This document shows, one piece after another, positions 33,738 through 42,602 of a stretch of 64,000 nucleotides of DNA; positions within the stretch are counted from its first letter, which is position 1; every line of letters starts with the position of its first letter. The notes beneath the pieces are model-generated. The model did not search any database. It saw nothing but the letters and a program-made list of their open reading frames with translations, and was not told the origin of the DNA. Both the position numbers and the translations under genes were made by a program. The stretch lies in assembly GCA_964465015.1 (NCBI GenBank), contig CAYXHP010000091.1, positions 15,808-79,807 on the forward strand, in the 5' to 3' direction. Origin of the DNA: Humimonas sp964465015 (GTDB taxonomy: Bacteria; Gemmatimonadota; Gemmatimonadetes; Palauibacterales; Palauibacteraceae).

Positions 33738-35132
33738 ATGAGCGAGTCTCCTCCCCACCGCCGACCCTGCGATAGCGTGCTGGAGACGATCGGGTGGACA
33801 CCGCTCATCCGGCTGCACCGCGTGGTCGACGGAGCGGCCACCCCATTGTACGCCAAGGCGGAGCAGGCCAATCCCGGCGGCTCCGTGAAGGACCGGATCG
33901 GGCTGAAGATCATCGAGGCGGCCGAGCGGGAGGGGCACCTTCGGCCCGGTGGGACCGTCGTCGAGGGGACCTCCGGGAACACCGGGGTGGGACTGGCGCT
34001 GGCGGCGGCGGTCAGGGGCTACCGGTGCGTGTTCGTGATCCCCGACAAGATGAGCGCGGAGAAGGTCCGGCTCCTCAAAGGATTCGGGGCCGAGGTCATC
34101 GTCACCCCCTCGGCGGTCGAGCCGGACCACCCCGACTACTACGGCAACGTGGCGCGGCGCATCGCGGCCGAGCGACCCGACGCCTTCCTGGCCGACCAGT
34201 TCTTCAACCCGGTGAACCCCCGGGCGCACTACGAGTCCACCGGCCCGGAGATCTGGGAGCAGACCCGGGGAAGGGTCACGCACTTCGTCGCCTCGGCCGG
34301 GACCGGGGGGACGATCAGCGGCGTGGCCCGCTTCCTCAAGGAGCAGAATCCCGCCGTCCGCGTGATCGCCGGTGATCCGGCCGGATCGATCTTCGCGCAC
34401 TACTTCGCCACGGGGGAGAAGGGCCCGCACGCACCGTACAAGGTGGAGGGGATCGGCAACGACAAGATCCCGAGCACGCTCGACTTCGATGTCATCGACG
34501 AGTTCCGGACCCTGGGCGACCGGGAGTCGTTCCTCATGGCTCGCCGGGTGGCGCGCGAGGAAGGGCTGTTCGTGGGGGGATCGAGCGGGCTCAACGTGGC
34601 ACTCGCCGTCCGGATCGCCAAAGAGGTGGACGATCCCGAGGCGTGCGTGGTGTGCATCCTGCCCGACACAGGGGAGCGTTACCTCACCAAGCTCTACAAC
34701 GATGAGTGGATGCGGGAGAACCAGATGCTCCGGCCCGAGCGCGTGACGGCCGACTACCTGCTGGAGACGAAACGGGTGCCCGACACGGAGCCGCTCGTGT
34801 CGGTGACACCCGGGACCACCGTGCGCGAGGCGCTGGCGCTCCTGGAGGCGCACAACGTCTCGCAGCTCCCCGTGCTCGCGGACGGACGGGCCGAGGGGTC
34901 GGTCATCGAGGCGGCGCTCATGTCGGCCGTGCTCGACGACCCGGCACGCCTGGACGGGCCCGTGAGCGACCTCTCGGGGCCCTCGTTCCCGGTCGTGAAC
35001 GCGGGAACGGAGATCGCGGCGCTGAGCCGCCGACTCACGCGCGACGTGCCGGCCGTACTGGTCGAGCAGGAGGGCTCGATCGTCGGCATCCTCACCCGCT
35101 ACGACCTCCTCCACCATGTCATGGGCGACTGA
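33738..35132 (+). CDS. cystathionine beta-synthase (PLP enzyme with CBS pair)
   Basis: This 464-residue protein has the cysteine synthase/CBS PLP fold: ETIGWTPLIRL, the Schiff-base Lys51 in NPGGSVKDR, the substrate loop VEGTSGNTGVGLA, and ASAGTGGTISGVARFLKEQ. Two CBS repeats occupy about residues 340-460 (VSVTPGTTVREALALLEAHNVSQLPVL and GSIVGILTRYDLLHHV). It condenses serine and homocysteine to cystathionine, or acts as a cysteine synthase. The CBS pair may bind an adenosyl ligand. The gene overlaps ddl by 17 bp at its 3' end. Confidence 0.9.
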   Translation: MSESPPHRRPCDSVLETIGWTPLIRLHRVVDGAATPLYAKAEQANPGGSVKDRIGLKIIEAAEREGHLRPGGTVVEGTSGNTGVGLALAAAVRGYRCVFVIPDKMSAEKVRLLKGFGAEVIVTPSAVEPDHPDYYGNVARRIAAERPDAFLADQFFNPVNPRAHYESTGPEIWEQTRGRVTHFVASAGTGGTISGVARFLKEQNPAVRVIAGDPAGSIFAHYFATGEKGPHAPYKVEGIGNDKIPSTLDFDVIDEFRTLGDRESFLMARRVAREEGLFVGGSSGLNVALAVRIAKEVDDPEACVVCILPDTGERYLTKLYNDEWMRENQMLRPERVTADYLLETKRVPDTEPLVSVTPGTTVREALALLEAHNVSQLPVLADGRAEGSVIEAALMSAVLDDPARLDGPVSDLSGPSFPVVNAGTEIAALSRRLTRDVPAVLVEQEGSIVGILTRYDLLHHVMGD

Positions 35133-36159
35133 CCGGGTGCGGATCGCGGTTCTCATGGGGGGCGCCTCGGCCGAGCGCGAGGTATCGCTCGATTCCGGTG
35201 TGCAGGTGGCGCGAGCGCTGCGCGAGGCCGGGCACGACGTGGTGGCGGTCGACACGGCCATGGGGCCGCTCGGCGCCGCGGAGGAGGACGCGATCAGCGA
35301 GCGCGGGGTGCGGAGCAGGCCGCCCGGAGAGGAGGACCTGGCCGGGCTCTCGGTCCGGCGGCTGGCCGAGCTCGTGGCGGAGCCCGTGGTCGCCAGCGCC
35401 GATGTCGTGTTTCCGATCCTGCACGGTGGGGTCGGCGAGGATGGGACGCTCCAGGCCCTGCTCGCGCTCACGGGCATCCCGTTCACGGGCAGCGGTCACC
35501 TGGGATGCGCGCTGGCCATGGACAAGGAGGTTTCCAAGCGTCTCTTTCTCCAGGCGGGCATCCCGACGGCTCCGTGGCGCACGGTGACCGACGGCCGGGA
35601 GGAGGACCTGCGGACCGAGGAGCCGGCGCTTCCGGTCGTGGTCAAGCCGAACCGGGAGGGCTCCACGGTCGGCCTGACCGTCGTCCGCGACCCCGACGAC
35701 CTGCCGACCGCCCTCGCCCTCGCGCGGCGCTACGACCGCGAGGTCCTGGTGGAGCGCTTCGTGCAAGGCCGGGAGCTGACCGTGGCCGTGGTCGGGGAGG
35801 AGGCGCTCCCGGTCGGGGAGATCATACCGGAGCACGAGATCTTCGACTACGAATGCAAGTACCAGCCCGGCCTGGCCCGCGAGATCTTTCCGGCCGATCT
35901 GCCGGAGGAGGTGGCCGCGCGGGTGCGTCGGACGGCGCTCGGGGCCCACCGGGCGCTCAAGCTGGAGGGATTCAGCCGGGTGGACTTCATCCTGGACACG
36001 GAGGGCACCCCGTGGTGCCTCGAGGCCAACGCGCTGCCGGGTATGAGCGCCCACAGCCTGGTGCCCAAGGCGGCGGCCGCGGGCGGCTACTCCTTCCCCC
36101 GGTTGTGCGACCGGATCGTGCGACGGGCGATGCGACCGGTCGGCGAGCGGTCGAGTTGA
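35116..36159 (+). CDS. ddl: D-alanine--D-alanine ligase
   Basis: This 347-residue ATP-grasp enzyme has MGGASAEREVSLDSG at the N-terminus, HGGVGEDGTLQALL, PFTGSGHLGCALAMDKEVSK, LPVVVKPNREGSTVGL, and the Mg-binding CLEANALPGMSAHSLVPKAA near the end. It makes the D-Ala-D-Ala dipeptide for peptidoglycan. The start could be ATG 35116, overlapping the CBS-pair gene, or GTG 35137 closer to the conserved MGG motif. The gene is coupled to its upstream neighbour. Confidence 0.93.
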   Translation: MSWATDRVRIAVLMGGASAEREVSLDSGVQVARALREAGHDVVAVDTAMGPLGAAEEDAISERGVRSRPPGEEDLAGLSVRRLAELVAEPVVASADVVFPILHGGVGEDGTLQALLALTGIPFTGSGHLGCALAMDKEVSKRLFLQAGIPTAPWRTVTDGREEDLRTEEPALPVVVKPNREGSTVGLTVVRDPDDLPTALALARRYDREVLVERFVQGRELTVAVVGEEALPVGEIIPEHEIFDYECKYQPGLAREIFPADLPEEVAARVRRTALGAHRALKLEGFSRVDFILDTEGTPWCLEANALPGMSAHSLVPKAAAAGGYSFPRLCDRIVRRAMRPVGERSS

Positions 36160-36205
36160 GGCGGGAACGCTTCGGGCCCGCGAGGGTTCGAGGCAGCGAG
36201 GTGCG

Positions 36206-37126
36206 ATGAGCTACGCGGAGCGCTCCTACAGCTACTCGGGCGACGACGGATTCGGCGGCGGTCTGAGCGGCCGTTTCGGCGGCTTCATGACCCCGTGGGT
36301 CACGCGGATCATCGTGGCCAACGGCGTCATCTGGCTCCTCAACGCCGTTCGCCTCGTCCCCCTGGGTTGGACCGCCGAGGTGTTCGGCTTCTCGCCGGCC
36401 CGGTTCCTCGTCCACCCGTGGTCGCCGATCACGTACATGTTCGTGCACGGCGGCTTCATGCACGTGTTCTTCAACATGCTGGTGCTGTTCTTCTTCGGGC
36501 CTCCGCTCGAGCGCGTGTGGGGCGGGCGCGCCTTCGTGCGCTTCTACCTGATCGCCGGCCTCGGCGGGGCGCTCGCCTCGGTGCTTCTCGTGCCGCTCAT
36601 CGGCACGCCCACCGTGATCGGCGCCTCGGGCGCGATCTACGGCGTCATGCTCGCCTTCGCGCTCCGCTGGCCGGACGCCCAGATCTACGTGTGGGGCATC
36701 CTCCCGATTCGGGCCAAGTGGTTCGTCACCATCCTGGCCGGCATCGCCGTGTGGGCGACCTTCGTGGCGCGCGGCGGACCGGTGGCCGAATGGGCCCACC
36801 TGGGCGGCCTGGTGACCGGCTTCATCTACCTCCGGTACGGCCAGATCCTGGACCGGGGGCTTGCGGCCGTGGGGCGTGGCTGGCGGCGCGTCTCGGGAGG
36901 TGCCCCGACGGCCCCCGAGCCGTCGACAGAGGCCGGCCGAGTGGCCCGGCACCGCGAGAGCACGCGGACACACGCGCACCGGCCCCGCTCGCGACGGCGC
37001 GTCTCGGGTGACGCGCTCGACGAGGTGGACCGGGTTCTGGACAAGATCCGCGAGAGCGGCATCGAGTCTCTGACCGACGAGGAGCGTGAGTTCCTGGACG
37101 AGATGAGCCGCCGATATCGCGGGTAA
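36206..37126 (+). CDS. rhomboid family intramembrane serine protease
   Basis: This 306-residue protein has six or so transmembrane helices. The catalytic Ser141 lies in the GASG motif and His198 in EWAHLGGLVTGF. The HxxxN pair, H86 and N90, lies in HVFFNM. A soluble C-terminal extension (about residues 220-306) is Arg/Ser-rich. It ends with an acidic helical part (VDRVLDKIRESGIESLTDEEREFLDEMSRRY) often seen in Gemmatimonadota/Bacteroidota rhomboids. Substrates are unknown. It follows ddl by 46 bp and precedes EF-G2 by 173 bp. Confidence 0.88.
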   Translation: MSYAERSYSYSGDDGFGGGLSGRFGGFMTPWVTRIIVANGVIWLLNAVRLVPLGWTAEVFGFSPARFLVHPWSPITYMFVHGGFMHVFFNMLVLFFFGPPLERVWGGRAFVRFYLIAGLGGALASVLLVPLIGTPTVIGASGAIYGVMLAFALRWPDAQIYVWGILPIRAKWFVTILAGIAVWATFVARGGPVAEWAHLGGLVTGFIYLRYGQILDRGLAAVGRGWRRVSGGAPTAPEPSTEAGRVARHRESTRTHAHRPRSRRRVSGDALDEVDRVLDKIRESGIESLTDEEREFLDEMSRRYRG

Positions 37127-37299
37127 GGCGGGGGCGCACCGGACACCCGCCGACCGGATAGAAAGCTTTCCCCCGAACCCGCCCGCCCGTCGCTTCGCGA
37201 GGCCGACCGCCAGCCCCGCTCGGCCCTTTCGAACCTCCGACGCCCCGCCTAGAATGGGGGTCCCCGCGAAGGTGACCACCGCCCGCTAAGGAGTCGGAA

Positions 37300-39399
37300 A
37301 TGGCGGCTTCGGCGCAGGAATACACGACCGACCGCATCCGCAACGTCGTCCTCCTGGGGCACGGCGGAAGCGGGAAGACCACCCTGACCGACGCGATGTG
37401 CTACATCGCGGGCTCCACCTCCCGGCGAGGGTCCGTCGAGGCCGGCAACGCCCTCACCGACTTCACGCCCGAGGAGACGTCGCACGGCATGTCGATCAAC
37501 CTCGGCCTGGCGAATGCGCCGTGGATGGGTGCCAAGCTGAACCTGATCGACACGCCCGGCTACCTGGATTTCTACGGCGAGACCACCGCCGGCGTGAGGG
37601 TGGCCGACGGCGCGCTGGTGGTGGTGAGCGCCGTCTCCGGCGTCGAGGCGGGGACCGAGAAGGTATGGGAAACGGCCGCCGCCCGTGGTCTGCCCCGACT
37701 GTTCTTCGTATCGATGATGGACCGCGAGAACGCCTCCTTCGAAAAGACCTTCGGCCAGATCAAGGAGGTCATTTGCGAGGGCGCGATCCCGGTCGAGGTC
37801 CCGATCGGAGCCGGGGACGGGTACCGGGGCATCGTGAACCTGTTCTCCAACAAGGCTCATCTCTACAAGAAGGGCTCCGACCGCGGCGAGTACGAGGAGG
37901 TCGAGATTCCGGAGGATCTCCACGCCGGCGTGGACCGCTACCGGCAGGAGCTCATCGAGACCATCGCGACTACCGACGACACCCTCCTCGAGGCGTACCT
38001 CGAGGGCGAGGAGCTGGACCGTGGTCGGGTGCTCACGGCGATGGCGGCCGCCATGCGGCGCGGCGAGCTGTTCCCGATCTTCTGCGGCTCCGCCCGCAGC
38101 GGCTGGGGCGTGCGGGCCGTTCTCAACAAGCTGGTCGAGCTCGTGCCCTCCCCGGACGCGGGAGGACCCTATCTGGCCGAGGACCGGGCCGGCGAGCTGG
38201 TCGAGCTCGAGGGAAAGGACGGAGAGCCGGCCACGGCCCTCGTGTTCAAGACGGCGGCCGAGCCACACGCCGGGGAGCTCAGCTTCTTCCGGGTGTTCTC
38301 GGGTACCGTTTCCAACGGCGATTCACTGGTGAACGCCAGCCGGTCGGGAAGCGAGCGGGTGACGCACCTGGCCATTCCGGAGGGCGCCGACCGGCTGGAG
38401 GTGGGTGTTCTGCACGCCGGGGACATCGGGGTGGTGGCCAAGCTCAAGATCACCCACACGGGCGACACGCTGGCCTCGGAGTCCCGGCCACTCCGGCTTC
38501 AGCCGATCGAGTGGCCCGAGCCCGACATCGCCGTCGCCGTGGCGCCCACCTCGCGGGGAGACGAGGACCGGCTGTCGACCGGGCTGGCCCGGCTCCACGA
38601 GGAGGACCCGACATTCCGCGCCGCGTTCGACTCCGAGCTCGGTCAGACGATCGCGCGCGGGCTCGGCGAGCTCCACCTCAACGTCACGTTCGAGAAGCTG
38701 CGCCGGAAATACGGCGTGGAGGTCACCACCGAGGAGCCGCGCATCCCCTACCGCGAGACGCTCACCCGCCAGGCCGAGGGGCAGGGGCGCTACAAGAAGC
38801 AAACGGGGGGACGCGGGCAGTACGGTGATTGCTGGGTCCGGCTCCGGCCCCTTCCGGAGGGGTCGGGCTACGAGTTCGTCGACGCGATCAAGGGCGGGGT
38901 GATCCCGAACAAGTTCGTGCCCGCCGTGGACCACGGGATCCGCGAAGCTTCGCAGCGCGGCGTGCTGGCCGGCTACCCGGTGGTGGACTTCCAGGCGGAG
39001 GTGTACGACGGTTCGCACCATTCGGTGGACAGCTCCGAGCAGGCGTTCAAGGTGGCCGGCTCCATGGCGTTCAAGAAGGTGGCCATGCAGGCGGGCCCGG
39101 TCCTGCTCGAGCCGATCATGGAGATCGAGGTCACCACGCCCGAGGAGTTCATGGGCGACATCATCGGCGACCTCAACGGCCGGCGCGGGCGGGTGCTCGG
39201 GATCGAGGCACGGGGCCATCTCCAGGTGGTGCGCGCCATGGTGCCCCAGTCCGAGCTGTACCGCTACTCGGCCGCTCTGCGGTCGCTGACGCACGGCAAG
39301 GGCGTCCACGCCCGGAAGCTGCACGGCTACGAGCGCGCACCCGGCGACGTCACGGAGCGGGTCATCGCGCGCTCGCAGGAGGAGCGCCAGGCCTCCTGA
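37300..39399 (+). CDS. elongation factor G-like protein EF-G2
   Basis: This 699-residue protein has all five EF-G domains. The P-loop is GHGGSGKTT (20-28) and switch II is DTPGYLDF (84-91), where the usual His is Tyr88, as in Thermus EF-G-2-type paralogues. The guanine-specificity motif NKxD reads SMMD (in FVSMMDREN), which is unusual. Domain IV carries KKQTGGRGQYGDCWVRLRPL and the C-terminal domain V LQVVRAMVPQSELYRYSAALRSLTHGKG. It is probably a specialised translation or ribosome-interacting GTPase, not the main EF-G. AAGGAG precedes ATG 37300. Confidence 0.87.
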   Translation: MAASAQEYTTDRIRNVVLLGHGGSGKTTLTDAMCYIAGSTSRRGSVEAGNALTDFTPEETSHGMSINLGLANAPWMGAKLNLIDTPGYLDFYGETTAGVRVADGALVVVSAVSGVEAGTEKVWETAAARGLPRLFFVSMMDRENASFEKTFGQIKEVICEGAIPVEVPIGAGDGYRGIVNLFSNKAHLYKKGSDRGEYEEVEIPEDLHAGVDRYRQELIETIATTDDTLLEAYLEGEELDRGRVLTAMAAAMRRGELFPIFCGSARSGWGVRAVLNKLVELVPSPDAGGPYLAEDRAGELVELEGKDGEPATALVFKTAAEPHAGELSFFRVFSGTVSNGDSLVNASRSGSERVTHLAIPEGADRLEVGVLHAGDIGVVAKLKITHTGDTLASESRPLRLQPIEWPEPDIAVAVAPTSRGDEDRLSTGLARLHEEDPTFRAAFDSELGQTIARGLGELHLNVTFEKLRRKYGVEVTTEEPRIPYRETLTRQAEGQGRYKKQTGGRGQYGDCWVRLRPLPEGSGYEFVDAIKGGVIPNKFVPAVDHGIREASQRGVLAGYPVVDFQAEVYDGSHHSVDSSEQAFKVAGSMAFKKVAMQAGPVLLEPIMEIEVTTPEEFMGDIIGDLNGRRGRVLGIEARGHLQVVRAMVPQSELYRYSAALRSLTHGKGVHARKLHGYERAPGDVTERVIARSQEERQAS

Positions 39400-39627
39400 G
39401 GGCCTCCCGGGACGCGGGGCTGGCGCACCGCGGATCGATGCGGATCGGCGGGTGGCCCAACGGGGCGTTTGCGGACTGCGGCAGGCCCGCCCACGGGAGG
39501 CACACGGCACCGCCGGGAGGGTACACGCTATCATGTTCCCGGGAGCGCCGGCCGGCGGCCGGTCGGGGGACACCCGGGGCCGTTTCTTTCGCCCGTTCCA
39601 CTCGAGTCATCTCACGGGGGCGTCCGG

Positions 39628-40386
39628 TTGTCTGGTCACAGCAAGTGGTCCAAGATCAAGCGCCAGAAGGCCAAGACCGACAAGCACAGGGGGCGCTTGT
39701 TCGCGAAGCTCGGTCGTGAGATCGCGGTGGCCGCGCGCCAGGGCGGCGGCGACCCGGGCTTCAATCCTCGCCTGCGCACGGCCATCGACAACGCGCAGGC
39801 CGAGAACATGCCCAACGACAACATCGAGCGCGCCATCCAGCGCGGCACCGGTGAGCTCCCGGGCGTGGACTACCAGGAGGTCACGTACGAGGGGTACGGG
39901 CCCGGCGGTGCGGCCCTGTTCATGGACTGCGTCACCGACAATGCCAACCGGACGGTCCAGGAGCTGCGCTTCCTCCTGGAGCGCTACGGCGGCAACCTGG
40001 GTCGGGATGGCTCGGTGGCCTGGATGTTCGACCGCGTCGGCGAGGCCTGGCTCGACGCCGACCGCTACGACGAGGACGTGGCGCTGGAGGCGGCGCTCGA
40101 GGCCGGGGCCGACGACATGCAGCGGGACGGCGATTCCTACCGTATCCAGACCTCGGTTTCCAGCTTCCACCAGGTGATGGAGGCGCTGCGCGCGCGCGGG
40201 CTCGAGATCCGGGAGAGCGGCCTGGCCATGGTGCCGAAGTCCACGCTGCGCGTCGAGGGCCGGCAGGCCGAGCGGCTCTTCGAGCTCCTGTCGGAGATCG
40301 AGGACCACGACGATGTCCAGAAGGTGTGGTCCAACTTCGAGGTGGACGAGGAGGTGCTCGCCGCGATGGAATCGGCGGGCTCCTGA
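39628..40386 (+). CDS. yebC: YebC/PmpR family transcriptional/translational regulator
   Basis: This 252-residue protein starts SGHSKWSKIKRQKAKTDKHRGRLFAKLGREI, the diagnostic YebC N-terminus. ENMPNDNIERAIQRGTGELPG and YEGYGPGG follow, and the C-terminal regulatory domains complete it. The start is TTG 39628 with ACGGGGG 8 bp upstream. Family members bind DNA and regulate genes; recent work also ties YebC to ribosome rescue at polyproline stretches. Its location directly before ruvC is a classic bacterial arrangement. Confidence 0.93.
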   Translation: MSGHSKWSKIKRQKAKTDKHRGRLFAKLGREIAVAARQGGGDPGFNPRLRTAIDNAQAENMPNDNIERAIQRGTGELPGVDYQEVTYEGYGPGGAALFMDCVTDNANRTVQELRFLLERYGGNLGRDGSVAWMFDRVGEAWLDADRYDEDVALEAALEAGADDMQRDGDSYRIQTSVSSFHQVMEALRARGLEIRESGLAMVPKSTLRVEGRQAERLFELLSEIEDHDDVQKVWSNFEVDEEVLAAMESAGS

Positions 40387-40388
40387 CG

Positions 40389-40871
40389 CTGCGGGTCCTG
40401 GGGATCGATCCGGGGAGCGCGGTCACCGGGTACGGGCTCGTGGTCCGCGCCGGCGGAGCCTTCCGGCTCGAAGAGTGCGGTGTGCTCCGCGCCGCCGATG
40501 CTCCCCTCCCCGAGCGGTTGGCCGAGATCCACCGAGGCCTCGTCCAGGTCCTCGACCGTCTCGATCCGGGATGTGTCGCCGTCGAGGACGTCTTCCATGG
40601 CCGGAACCCGCGCTCGGCGGCCGTCCTCGGTCACGCGCGTGGCGCCATCCTCCTGACCCTGGCCCTGCGAGGGCTCGAGATCGCCGAGTACCCGCCGGCC
40701 ACGATCAAGAAGGCGGTGGTCGGCAACGGCAACGCCGACAAGGTCCAGGTCGCGTACATGGTCCAGAAGCACCTGTCCCTGCGCGCTCCCCCCGAGCCGG
40801 CGGACGCGGCGGATGGGTGCGCGGCCGCGCTCTGCCACCTGATGGTCGGCACGGGACCGCTCGCCCGATGA
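40389..40871 (+). CDS. ruvC: Holliday junction resolvase RuvC
   Basis: This ~160-residue RNase H-fold nuclease has the conserved RVLGIDPGSAVTGYG start (catalytic Asp), VAVEDVFHGRN (Glu), NGNADKVQVAYMV, and the C-terminal AADGCAAALCHL with the last acidic residues. It cuts Holliday junctions together with RuvAB. No ATG, GTG or TTG lies near the expected start: CTG 40389 gives the family-typical length, and GTG 40326 would add 21 residues inside yebC. A CTG start is rare and should be checked. The gene overlaps or abuts yebC and overlaps ruvA by ATGA. Confidence 0.9.
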   Translation: MRVLGIDPGSAVTGYGLVVRAGGAFRLEECGVLRAADAPLPERLAEIHRGLVQVLDRLDPGCVAVEDVFHGRNPRSAAVLGHARGAILLTLALRGLEIAEYPPATIKKAVVGNGNADKVQVAYMVQKHLSLRAPPEPADAADGCAAALCHLMVGTGPLAR

Positions 40872-41461
40872 TCCGGAGGGTCAAGGGCCAGCTCGTCGGC
40901 CGGGAGCTCGACCGGGTCGAGGTGCTGACGGCCTCCGGGCTGGGCTACGAGGTCCTGGTGCCGGCCACGCTCCTCGAGCGGCTCCCGCCCGTGGGCGCCG
41001 ACGTCGATCTGCACACGGCGCTCGTCGTCCGCGACGACGCGCTCGAGCTGTACGGTTTCGCGAGCGCTGCGGACCGGGAGCTCTTCCTCCGGCTCCAGAC
41101 CGCCAGCGGCGTGGGACCGCGGCTCGCGCTCGCCCTCCTCAGCTCCCTTCCGGGTCCCCGGATCGTCCGCGCCATTCGCACCAAGGACCACGATGTGCTG
41201 CGGACGGTGAGTGGAGTGGGGAAGAAGACGGCCGAGCGCATCGCCCTCGAGCTGGTCGACAAGCTGGACGACCTGTCGGTGTTCGAGGAACAGCGCGCCG
41301 CGCCGCGGGCGGCCGAGGAGGCGGTCCAGGCCCTCCGCACCCTCGGCTACGGCGCGAGGGAGAGCGAGGAGGCCGTCCACCGTGCCCTACAGTCCATCAG
41401 CTCCGGCGCCTCCGAGCCGGAGGTCTCCGAGCTGGTGCGCGCGGCGCTGCAGCACGTATGA
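40868..41461 (+). CDS. ruvA: Holliday junction branch migration protein RuvA
   Basis: This 197-residue protein has the N-terminal OB-fold (MIRRVKGQLVGRE, VLTASGLGYEVLVP, VVRDDALELYGFAS). Two HhH motifs follow: ASGVGPRLALALLSSL and VSGVGKKTAERIALEL. The C-terminal three-helix domain binds RuvB (EEAVQALRTLGYGARESEEAV). It forms the tetramer that holds the four-way junction. ATG 40868 overlaps the ruvC stop. Confidence 0.95.
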   Translation: MIRRVKGQLVGRELDRVEVLTASGLGYEVLVPATLLERLPPVGADVDLHTALVVRDDALELYGFASAADRELFLRLQTASGVGPRLALALLSSLPGPRIVRAIRTKDHDVLRTVSGVGKKTAERIALELVDKLDDLSVFEEQRAAPRAAEEAVQALRTLGYGARESEEAVHRALQSISSGASEPEVSELVRAALQHV

Positions 41462-41552
41462 GGATCGGTCGGTGGACCGGCGCGTCCGCCGGCGCGGGCA
41501 CGGCGGCCGGCACGGTGGCTCGGAGTCGGGCTCCGGCGGTGGGAGGCGGGTC

Positions 41553-42602
41553 GTGAGCGATCGATCGGAGATCACGACGCCGGCGGCGCTGGGTGCGGAG
41601 GAGCAGGTGGAGACCTCCCTCCGGCCCGAGCGGCTCGCCGAGTTCGTGGGCCAGGAAGGCGTGAAGGAGAGTCTCCGGGTCTACCTCGAGGCGGCCCTGG
41701 GACGCGGGGAGGCGCTGGACCATACGCTCTTCTACGGTCCGCCCGGCCTCGGCAAGACGACCCTGGCCCGCCTCCTGGCGAGGGAGCTCGGCGTCAACAT
41801 CAAGCTCACCTCGGGCCCGGTGCTGGAGAAGCCCGGAGACCTCGCCGCCCTCCTCACGAACCTCCAGCCCCGCGACGTCCTGTTCATCGACGAGATCCAC
41901 CGACTGCGGCCGGTGATCGAGGAGTACCTGTACCCGGCCATGGAGGACTGCCGCATCGAGGTGCGGCTCGGAGAGGGCCCGCAGGCGCGGACCGTATCGG
42001 TGCAGGTCGACCCGTTCACGCTGGTGGGCGCCACGACGCGCTTCGGCCTCCTGACCGCGCCAATGCGCGCCCGCTTCGGCATCATCGAGCGCCTGGGCTT
42101 CTATCCGGACGAGGACCTGCAGGCCATCGTGCAGCGCTCGGCCCGTATCCTGGGCGTTCCTTCCACCGAGGAGGGCGCGGCCGAGATCGCCCGGCGCTCG
42201 CGCGGGACGCCGCGCATCGCCAATCGGATCCTGCGCCGGGTTCGGGACTACGCCGAGGTCGAGGGGGACGGGGCGATCGACCTCGAGACGGCCCGCCGCG
42301 GTCTGGAGCTGCTCAACGTGGACGAGTACGGCCTCGACGAGATGGACAGCCGTGTGGTCCGCGCGATCATCGAGAACTTCGATGGAGGACCGGTCGGACT
42401 CGAGTCGTTGGCGGTCTCGGTGGGAGAGGACGCCGGGACGCTCGAGGAGGTGTACGAGCCCTACCTGATCCAGAACGGCTACGTGCAGCGCACGAGTCGC
42501 GGCCGGGTGGCCACGGCGCGTGCCTACAGGCACTTCGGCTACCGGCTCCCGGAGGAGGGGACGGAGGGCAGCCAGTCCTCCCTGTTCGACCGGGACGGGT
42601 GA
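41553..42602 (+). CDS. ruvB: Holliday junction branch migration ATPase RuvB
   Basis: This 349-residue AAA+ motor has LRPERLAEFVGQEGVKE, Walker A GPPGLGKTT, Walker B LFIDEIHRL, sensor ATTRFGLLTAPMRARFG and the C-terminal winged helix (DAGTLEEVYEPYLIQNGYVQRTSRGR). GTG 41553 (GGGAGGCGGG upstream) gives the usual length; an in-frame GTG further upstream would add a non-conserved Arg-rich stretch. It drives branch migration with RuvA. Its stop overlaps the queA start (GTGA). Confidence 0.95.
   Translation: MSDRSEITTPAALGAEEQVETSLRPERLAEFVGQEGVKESLRVYLEAALGRGEALDHTLFYGPPGLGKTTLARLLARELGVNIKLTSGPVLEKPGDLAALLTNLQPRDVLFIDEIHRLRPVIEEYLYPAMEDCRIEVRLGEGPQARTVSVQVDPFTLVGATTRFGLLTAPMRARFGIIERLGFYPDEDLQAIVQRSARILGVPSTEEGAAEIARRSRGTPRIANRILRRVRDYAEVEGDGAIDLETARRGLELLNVDEYGLDEMDSRVVRAIIENFDGGPVGLESLAVSVGEDAGTLEEVYEPYLIQNGYVQRTSRGRVATARAYRHFGYRLPEEGTEGSQSSLFDRDG

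Noticed and set aside
30372..35486. Very long open frame on the minus strand across mutS to ddl
   Set aside because: It is antisense to several firmly identified genes, has no domain and arises because GC-rich codon use removes stops.
37161..37170. 10-bp palindrome GAAAGCTTTC between the rhomboid and EF-G2 genes
   Set aside because: A short palindrome of this kind is expected by chance and has no neighbouring half-sites.
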